Source: Cyanobacteriota bacterium (lineage in GTDB: Bacteria; Cyanobacteriota; Cyanobacteriia; PCC-6307; Cyanobiaceae). From it: a stretch of DNA of 64,000 nucleotides. The DNA lies in the NCBI GenBank assembly GCA_026389315.1, contig JAPLIC010000053.1:1-64000 (forward strand), given 5' to 3'. This document shows, in pieces, positions 58,384 to 64,000 of the stretch (position 1 is the first letter of the stretch; each line of letters opens with the position of its first letter). A model generated the notes under the pieces. It did not search any database. It was not told the DNA's origin and saw only the letters and a list, made by a program, of their open reading frames with translations. A program made the position numbers and the translations under genes.

Positions 58384-59550
58384 ATGGGGTCCGCCCCTCC
58401 CCCACCCCAGGCTCCTCGCACCCCGTTGGGCCCCGCAGGACGCGGTGATGGTGCTGGGGCTGTCTTCAGTGGCGGTTATGGCGAGCAAGACCCGGAACCG
58501 CCTGCCCCCGGTCGGGGTGGCCGCCGCAAGCGCAACTGGCTGGTGCCCTTGCTGGTGCTGGGCGGCCTCGGAGCCGGTGGCGCCTGGCTGGCCAGCCACT
58601 GGGGAATTGAAGAAACCGATAATGCCCAATTACAGGGCCGTCTCACCGAGATTTCCAGCCGGGTGCCGGGCACGATTGTGCGGGTATTTGTTGACGACAA
58701 CGAGGAGGTGAAGGCCGGCCAGCCGTTGATTTTGCTGGATGATCGGGATGCTGGCGTGCGGCTCTATCGGGCCCGGGCCGACCTGGAGCAGGTGGGCCGC
58801 GAAGCCGAGGCGATGGGCACCCAGGCGGGCGCCACCCTCAGCACCGCCCGCGCCGCCCAGGGGGTGGCGATCGCCGAACAACAGTCGGCCAGCAGTGAAT
58901 TGGCCCGCGCCTGGGCCGATGCCCAGCGGCTGGTGGGTTTGGCCCAACAGGGCGGCGTCTCCCGCTATGAAGCGGAGAAAGCGGTGGCGGCCTGGCGCAA
59001 GGCCCAGGCGGATTTCACCCACAGCCAGGCCAGTGCCCAGAGCGTCCAGGCCCGCATCCAGGACGTGGGCGTGGATCGCTCCAAGGCCCAAGCGGCGGCG
59101 GCCAAGGTGGCCCAGGCCCAGGCGGCCCTGGCCGAGGCCCAGCTGCAGCTCTCTTACACCCGCATTACGGCGCCGGCGCCGGGCCGCATCGGTGCCCGCC
59201 GCGCCGAACCGGGCCGCCAGGTGCAACCGGGCCAGCCGCTGATGACCCTGGTGGACACCCAGCCGTGGGTGGAGGCGAATTTCAAGGAAACCCAGCTGAC
59301 GGCCCTGCGGCTGGGCCAAGCCGCCGAGGTGCGGCTTGATGCCTTCCCCGATCGCGTTTTTAAGGGCCGCATCACCGGTTTGGCGCCGGCGTCGGGGGCC
59401 CGCTTCACCCTGTTGCCCCCGGATAACGCCACCGGCAACTTCACCAAGGTGGTGCAGCGGATCACCGCCCGCATCGCCCTGGATCCGCAACAGACCAAGG
59501 GGCTGAGGTTGGTGCCTGGCTTGTCTGCCAACGTGCGCGTGCGGCGCTGA
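58384..59550 (+). CDS. HlyD/EmrA-type membrane fusion protein
   Basis: 388 aa; TDNAQLQGRLTEISSRVPGTIVRVFVDDNEEVKAGQPLILLDDRD...ITAPAPGRIGARRAEPGRQVQPGQPLMTLV. Confidence 0.92.
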   Translation: MGSAPPPPQAPRTPLGPAGRGDGAGAVFSGGYGEQDPEPPAPGRGGRRKRNWLVPLLVLGGLGAGGAWLASHWGIEETDNAQLQGRLTEISSRVPGTIVRVFVDDNEEVKAGQPLILLDDRDAGVRLYRARADLEQVGREAEAMGTQAGATLSTARAAQGVAIAEQQSASSELARAWADAQRLVGLAQQGGVSRYEAEKAVAAWRKAQADFTHSQASAQSVQARIQDVGVDRSKAQAAAAKVAQAQAALAEAQLQLSYTRITAPAPGRIGARRAEPGRQVQPGQPLMTLVDTQPWVEANFKETQLTALRLGQAAEVRLDAFPDRVFKGRITGLAPASGARFTLLPPDNATGNFTKVVQRITARIALDPQQTKGLRLVPGLSANVRVRR

Positions 59551-59612
59551 TTACCGCCGCCGGTGTATCCCAGCCTGCGGTCCCAGCCCAACTGAGCCTC
59601 AAGCAGTGGGCG

Positions 59613-61130
59613 GTGGTGATCACCGTCTCGCTGGGGGCCCTGCTGGAGATCATCGACACCAGCATCACCAATGTGGCCCTGACCCACATCCAGGCCGCCA
59701 TGGGGGCCACTTTGGCGGAGGTGGGCTGGGTGGTGACGTCTTACACCATCGCCACGGTGGTGATGATTCCACTCAGCGCTGGCCTCAGCGATCGCTTTGG
59801 ATCCCGCGCCTATTTCCTGTTTTGCCTGATTGGCTTCACCGCCGCTTCGATGCTTTGCGGCTTGGCCCCCAGCCTGCCGACCTTGGTACTGGCCCGGATA
59901 TTGCAGGGGCTGTTGGGAGGGGGGTTGATTCCCAAGGCCCAGGCGATTTTGTTTCGCACCATTCCCAATGCTCTTCAGGGCATCACCCAGGCGGCGTTCG
60001 GGGTGGTGGTGCTGGTGGGCCCGGCCCTTGGACCCACTTTGGGGGGTTGGCTCACCGATGGGCTGGGCTGGCGCTGGATCTTCTTTATCAATCTGCCCTT
60101 TGGCTTGCTGACGGTGCTGCTGGGTCTGGCCTTCCTGGCCCCGGATTCGCCCAATCCCAACAGCCGCAGGCTGCAGATGGATTGGCTCGGCATTGTGCTG
60201 CTGGCCGTTGGGCTGGGCAGCCTGCAGGCGGTGCTGGAGCTGGGCCACCAGTACCTGTGGTTTGAGGACGCCACTATCCGCGGCCTGGCGCTGCTATCGG
60301 CCGTCAGCCTGCCGGTTTTCATCTGGTGGGAGTTGCGCTGCCGCCAGCCGGCGGTGGCGCTGCGGGTGTTGCGGCATCGCTCGTTGGTGGGCGGCAGTTT
60401 GTTTGCGATGGTGCTGGGCATGGGGCTTTACGGCACGGTGTTTTTGGTGCCGGTATTTGCCCAGACCGTTCTGGGCTATACCGCCACCCAGACGGGGATG
60501 CTGCTGCTGCCCGGGGCTTTGGTTTCCGGGCTGGTGATGGCCCTGTTAGGCAAGGTGATCAACCGCATTGATCCGAGGTTTCTGCTGGCGGCGGGGGCGT
60601 TGGGCATGGCCGCCTCGATGAACTGGCTGGCCGAGATCGGCACCGATACGGGAGTCGATTCGATGTACTGGCCCTTGATGGGGCGGGGGATCACCACCGT
60701 GATGATGTTTCTGCCCCTCAGCCTGGTGACCCTTGGCCCCCTGCCCCGCGAGGACATGGGCGCCGGCACTGGCTTTTACAACCTCACCCGACTGTTGGGG
60801 GGCAGCTTTGGCATCGCCCTGTTGGCGGTGATTTTCGACCAACGCCGCTCGCTGCATCGCAGCAACCTGGTGGAGCACCTGACGGTGACCAATCCGCTAC
60901 TGCAGGAACGGCTGGCCCAGTTGCAGGCCCTGGTGCTCGAAAGGGGCGAAGGCCCCGGCCGGGTCGCCGATCAGGCCCTGCAACTGCTCAGTGACCAGGT
61001 GGGCCGGCAGGCCTCGCTGCTGGCCTTCAGCGATGTGTTTCGGGTGGTGGGGGTGTTGTTTCTGCTGGCGTTGCCGCTGGTGCTGTTGACGGGCGGGCGG
61101 GCCAAGAGTGCTCCCGGGGGGGGGCACTGA
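59613..61130 (+). CDS. EmrB/QacA-type (DHA2) MFS transporter
   Basis: 505 aa, GTG start; LLEIIDTSITNVALTHIQAAMGATLAEVGWVVTSYTIATVVMIPLSAGLSDRFGSR. Confidence 0.92.
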   Translation: MVITVSLGALLEIIDTSITNVALTHIQAAMGATLAEVGWVVTSYTIATVVMIPLSAGLSDRFGSRAYFLFCLIGFTAASMLCGLAPSLPTLVLARILQGLLGGGLIPKAQAILFRTIPNALQGITQAAFGVVVLVGPALGPTLGGWLTDGLGWRWIFFINLPFGLLTVLLGLAFLAPDSPNPNSRRLQMDWLGIVLLAVGLGSLQAVLELGHQYLWFEDATIRGLALLSAVSLPVFIWWELRCRQPAVALRVLRHRSLVGGSLFAMVLGMGLYGTVFLVPVFAQTVLGYTATQTGMLLLPGALVSGLVMALLGKVINRIDPRFLLAAGALGMAASMNWLAEIGTDTGVDSMYWPLMGRGITTVMMFLPLSLVTLGPLPREDMGAGTGFYNLTRLLGGSFGIALLAVIFDQRRSLHRSNLVEHLTVTNPLLQERLAQLQALVLERGEGPGRVADQALQLLSDQVGRQASLLAFSDVFRVVGVLFLLALPLVLLTGGRAKSAPGGGH

Positions 61131-61350
61131 ATCTGTTGCAGGTCGGACTCAGCCTGCCGGGACCGCTGTTGATGACTTGCTGGAGGCCAGAGCGGAGAGC
61201 CTCCAACTTGGCGGCCCGGTACTTTTCGCGATCCTCCAGGGCCCGGTGCCCGTTACGGATCACCTCGCTGGCGCCGGTGTAACGGCTCTGCTGGATCTGG
61301 CTCTTGATGAACTGCTCGAAATGTTCCCCGATGATATAGCTCGACGGCAT
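61027..61350 (-). CDS. ParD-like RHH antitoxin, orphan; tail reads antisense into the MFS gene
   Basis: MPSSYIIGEHFEQFIKSQIQQSRYTGASEVIRNGHRALEDREKYRAAKLEALRSGLQQVINSGPG; no ParE-like ORF next to it. Confidence 0.8.
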   Translation of the reverse strand: MPSSYIIGEHFEQFIKSQIQQSRYTGASEVIRNGHRALEDREKYRAAKLEALRSGLQQVINSGPGRLSPTCNRFSAPPREHSWPARPSTAPAATPAETTPPPPETHR

Positions 61351-61668
61351 GTTTGTATCCCCGTGGCCTAGCTTATAAGTTATCAAAGATTGATAATGGC
61401 GGTAAGCGGATTTCGGCCAGGCCCCACGTTGATGACTGTTGGGCGGTCATCCTCGGCAAATTATAATCTTTTAACGATGGCTTCACATTCGCTCGCACGT
61501 CAAAGACAGTCATAGTCCTTGCAACGCTCAAGACCAGAAGCGGGCCGAGGCCTCGGGGATGAAAGATGCTTATGCACCCGCCTTCTGCATATTGATATTA
61601 GGTGCTTCAATTCACGAAATAAACCTAGCCAACAATTCCCATTTGGTAGGCAATCATCGGCAGCGCTT

Positions 61669-62727
61669 CTAAAAAGTATCGCTGATATTTATCATGTCAA
61701 TAACTAAGGATTCCAAAATAGGTGCAAGCCAAACGGCTTCCGCATGGTCTGTGCTCTCACGCAAGAATGAAAAGCCATGATCGACTTTTTCGGCATGAGC
61801 AATCTTGTTTCGCATAAAATACATATATCTGAGGGACAGGGTAGAAAGTAGGTCTTGGTCGCATCTAGTATTTGCGGCAATACTGGTGTTAATATGAGAA
61901 TTGATTGAGGATAGCTGACCAGCATTGTTTAGAAACTTTTTTCGGATAGGCAGTGTTTGTCGATAAATCTCAAGGATTCGAGCGTCAGTATTTCGCTGGA
62001 TGCTGGCGGCAAAACTATTTGTATTACTCTGAGCAGGATAGTTATTCAGAATCATCTGGACCCACCTGGTATTCTGTCTAATGTCGTTTGTGGTAAGAGA
62101 TGAGACACTCGCAAGGGAATGAGGAAATAAATTAGGATTATTCATGATGTGTTGGCGCACTTGTCGTTGGCAATCATGTTCTGTTTTCTGACGAGCAAAA
62201 GCTCTATATAGTGCATTGAATGCACGCCATAGCCTTTCAAATATTTCAACTGAAGACTGAACGTCAAGCGACTTGATGAGATGAGTTGCGGCATAGAGTA
62301 CAGATCGGCCAACATCAGACTCTTGCAGAATCACGCCAGCTTTCTGAGGCTGAATATTAAGGAGGGAGCTGAGAATGCACGTCTTGCTAATAACCTGTCT
62401 TATTTCACTACGCAGTTCAGTAATGCACTCCATGGTGCCATTGGCCCTCTGAATACTTACTGTTATAGACTTTAAATGATTGGGTCTGTGGCAGAGGATA
62501 TAATACAAACAGAGGCTCTTTAGTATCTGCTTGTAGATAGTGCTGTTTTGAGATTGCAGAGGATCTTTGGCTACTTTTGATCGGTTCGCTTCTATTGTCA
62601 GATAGTTATGATAGAGACGGAGAGTATCTGCTTGCGTCAGACGAGCGCGATATTCTGCCGAGCCCTGAAATAGCAGGGACGACCGACCTGAGTGATTAAA
62701 GTGAATCACAACTTCATGATTCGCCAT
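61669..62727 (-). CDS. hypothetical protein with C-terminal HEPN-like motif
   Basis: 352 aa; LSLRYMYFMRNKIAHAEKVDHGFSF (R-x4-H). Confidence 0.6.
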   Translation of the reverse strand: MANHEVVIHFNHSGRSSLLFQGSAEYRARLTQADTLRLYHNYLTIEANRSKVAKDPLQSQNSTIYKQILKSLCLYYILCHRPNHLKSITVSIQRANGTMECITELRSEIRQVISKTCILSSLLNIQPQKAGVILQESDVGRSVLYAATHLIKSLDVQSSVEIFERLWRAFNALYRAFARQKTEHDCQRQVRQHIMNNPNLFPHSLASVSSLTTNDIRQNTRWVQMILNNYPAQSNTNSFAASIQRNTDARILEIYRQTLPIRKKFLNNAGQLSSINSHINTSIAANTRCDQDLLSTLSLRYMYFMRNKIAHAEKVDHGFSFLRESTDHAEAVWLAPILESLVIDMINISDTF

Positions 62728-62973
62728 TATTCTAAGGCCATTAATTTAAGGGCTACGGTCGGTTTAAAGTCCATACCAATAAAATCCAGGGAGAGAAGCA
62801 ACTGGCACACTTTAGGCAAAGGCTTCCTAACGTTAAAGCTAAGCTGCACGCGCCGGCAGGGCGTGCAAGGCTGAGAATGAAATGACAGCCTGGAACGGCA
62901 TGCCGGTGCGGGTCCGCTTGAGCGATGGGTTAGGCATCAGCGCAGAGGTGCGGGACAGGGGGTTGAATTTCAG

Positions 62974-63858
62974 CTACACGGTTTGATGAGATTCGAAGAC
63001 GAACTCTGCGCCGGGTACCAGATTGAAGTTGCAGTCTGCTCCCGGAAGACCGCTCTTCTTAAGTGCATTTATTTTTTGCCTCTTCTCGGCTAGGTCGACG
63101 AGCATTCTGCGTTCAAGGTCTTCTACGTGCGAGAGCATGTGCACGAAACCATCGAGAGCTTGTTGACTGTCTTCCTTGAGTTGTGACTTCGACGCACCCA
63201 CAGTCCTGATGTTGAGTTGCTGGACTCCCGAGTGTGCGGCTTCCGAGTTTCGGAGACGATTGACCAGGTCCATGTGGTTCATAGCGCAGTGCTCAAACGC
63301 CATGCACAGATGGAATGGGTGGGCTAGCGTTCCGACCAAAGAGACCAGATGCGGCTGTTTGCCATTTTGCCTTTTGCAGTCTGGGCACTGCGACTCAAGT
63401 AACGCACCTAAAGCCATACGCTTGTACCGAGACTCTGGAATATCGGTGCAGTACAAGAGTTGCTTTATCGCGACCTCACATAGCCGCGCGGAGTACATGA
63501 GAACTTCGTTGTAGAGGCGAACGCACTCCACCTCTGCGTCTAGTTCGCTGTGATCCGGCGTATCGGTGGCCGCGTAGTCGTGAGAGGCGTTGATGACCCC
63601 GCCCATGAGGAGTTGCAATGTGACCCCACTGGTCGTGTATGGGTTTGTGAACCCACCAGCAGTTGGGGGTTCCGGTGTCGGCATAGGAGCCAGTTGCCCG
63701 CGCTGCTGCATCCACGCCCGCATTTCGCCGGCGAGCGGCAGCAGGTTCACTCCTGCGATTCGCTCTCCCGTCCAGCGAAACGCGTGCTGACGGTAACTCC
63801 AAGAGTGGTGAGTCCCGTGCCACTCGCGCTTAATTGGGGGTGTAGTAGCGCTGGTCAT
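62974..63858 (-). CDS. hypothetical protein with CxxC and HEPN-like motif
   Basis: 294 aa; LLESQCPDCKRQNGKQPHL...MDLVNRLRNSEAAHSGVQQ (R-x5-H). Confidence 0.6.
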   Translation of the reverse strand: MTSATTPPIKREWHGTHHSWSYRQHAFRWTGERIAGVNLLPLAGEMRAWMQQRGQLAPMPTPEPPTAGGFTNPYTTSGVTLQLLMGGVINASHDYAATDTPDHSELDAEVECVRLYNEVLMYSARLCEVAIKQLLYCTDIPESRYKRMALGALLESQCPDCKRQNGKQPHLVSLVGTLAHPFHLCMAFEHCAMNHMDLVNRLRNSEAAHSGVQQLNIRTVGASKSQLKEDSQQALDGFVHMLSHVEDLERRMLVDLAEKRQKINALKKSGLPGADCNFNLVPGAEFVFESHQTV

Positions 63859-63982
63859 AGTTGAAGCGTTGGAGGCACCGGGGACATACTTTGATGCCTA
63901 ACTTGTTTTTAGGCGGATCCGCATAAAAACCCTCTCCAAGCACCTGTGGCAGCATAAAGCCGATGAGGCCAATTGGCAACAT
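63830..63982 (-). CDS. 50 aa ORF with CPRC motif, or C-terminus of a longer upstream gene
   Basis: MLPIGLIGFMLPQVLGEGFYADPPKNKLGIKVCPRCLQRFNYDQRYYTPN*; overlaps the next gene start by 29 bp, consistent with coupling. Confidence 0.5.
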   Translation of the reverse strand: MLPIGLIGFMLPQVLGEGFYADPPKNKLGIKVCPRCLQRFNYDQRYYTPN

Positions 63983-64000
63983 GACTAAAATCCTGTTGTA

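Noticed and set aside
63894-63903. GCCTAAC core-like motif as a second attC end
   Set aside because: Falls inside the minus-strand ORF 63830-63982 (reads ...KNKLGIK) and shows no paired L sites.
1-64000. CRISPR array or tRNA/rRNA genes
   Set aside because: No regularly spaced direct repeats with unique spacers and no recognised rRNA or cloverleaf candidates on reading; tRNAscan/CRISPR tools were not available.

Overview
High-GC cyanobacterial (Synechococcus/Cyanobium-like) chromosome window. The lineage call rests on acsF, psb30/ycf12, ycf20/DUF565, DUF2996 and UPF0182 genes. It falls into three parts. (1) About 1-9,000 is an accessory, defence-like region: the start of a TIR-NB-ARC STAND gene running off the left edge, a TPR protein, a HepT/MntA toxin-antitoxin pair, a PF10137-like TIR protein, a collage of decayed fragments (a rearranged second copy of the TIR-NB-ARC/RHH locus fused to a broken CHAT protease-like gene), and a VapBC pair whose antitoxin has an in-frame TGA. 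(2) About 9,000-61,100 is mostly core genome: valS, glnT-like, hsp20, ggt, fba, UPF0182, thrC, ftsH, rpmF, recJ, psb30, a GDT1 pair, an RNase II family gene, ubiX, acsF, tldD/tldE, fmt and emrAB-like genes. It contains small accessory patches: an AAA ATPase with a truncated DUF4276 partner, two coiled-coil membrane loci with overlapping reading frames, a Uma2-like remnant, and duplicated exported amidohydrolases around a porin. (3) About 61,100-64,000 is AT-richer and accessory: an orphan ParD-like antitoxin, two hypothetical genes with HEPN-like R-x(4-5)-H motifs, and a weak attC-like structure. I saw no rRNA or CRISPR array and confidently recognised no tRNA. All family calls come from reading motifs by eye; no database search was run. 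The best candidates for new biology are the stand-alone TIR-like protein, the dual-frame coiled-coil loci, and the HEPN-like gene pair.
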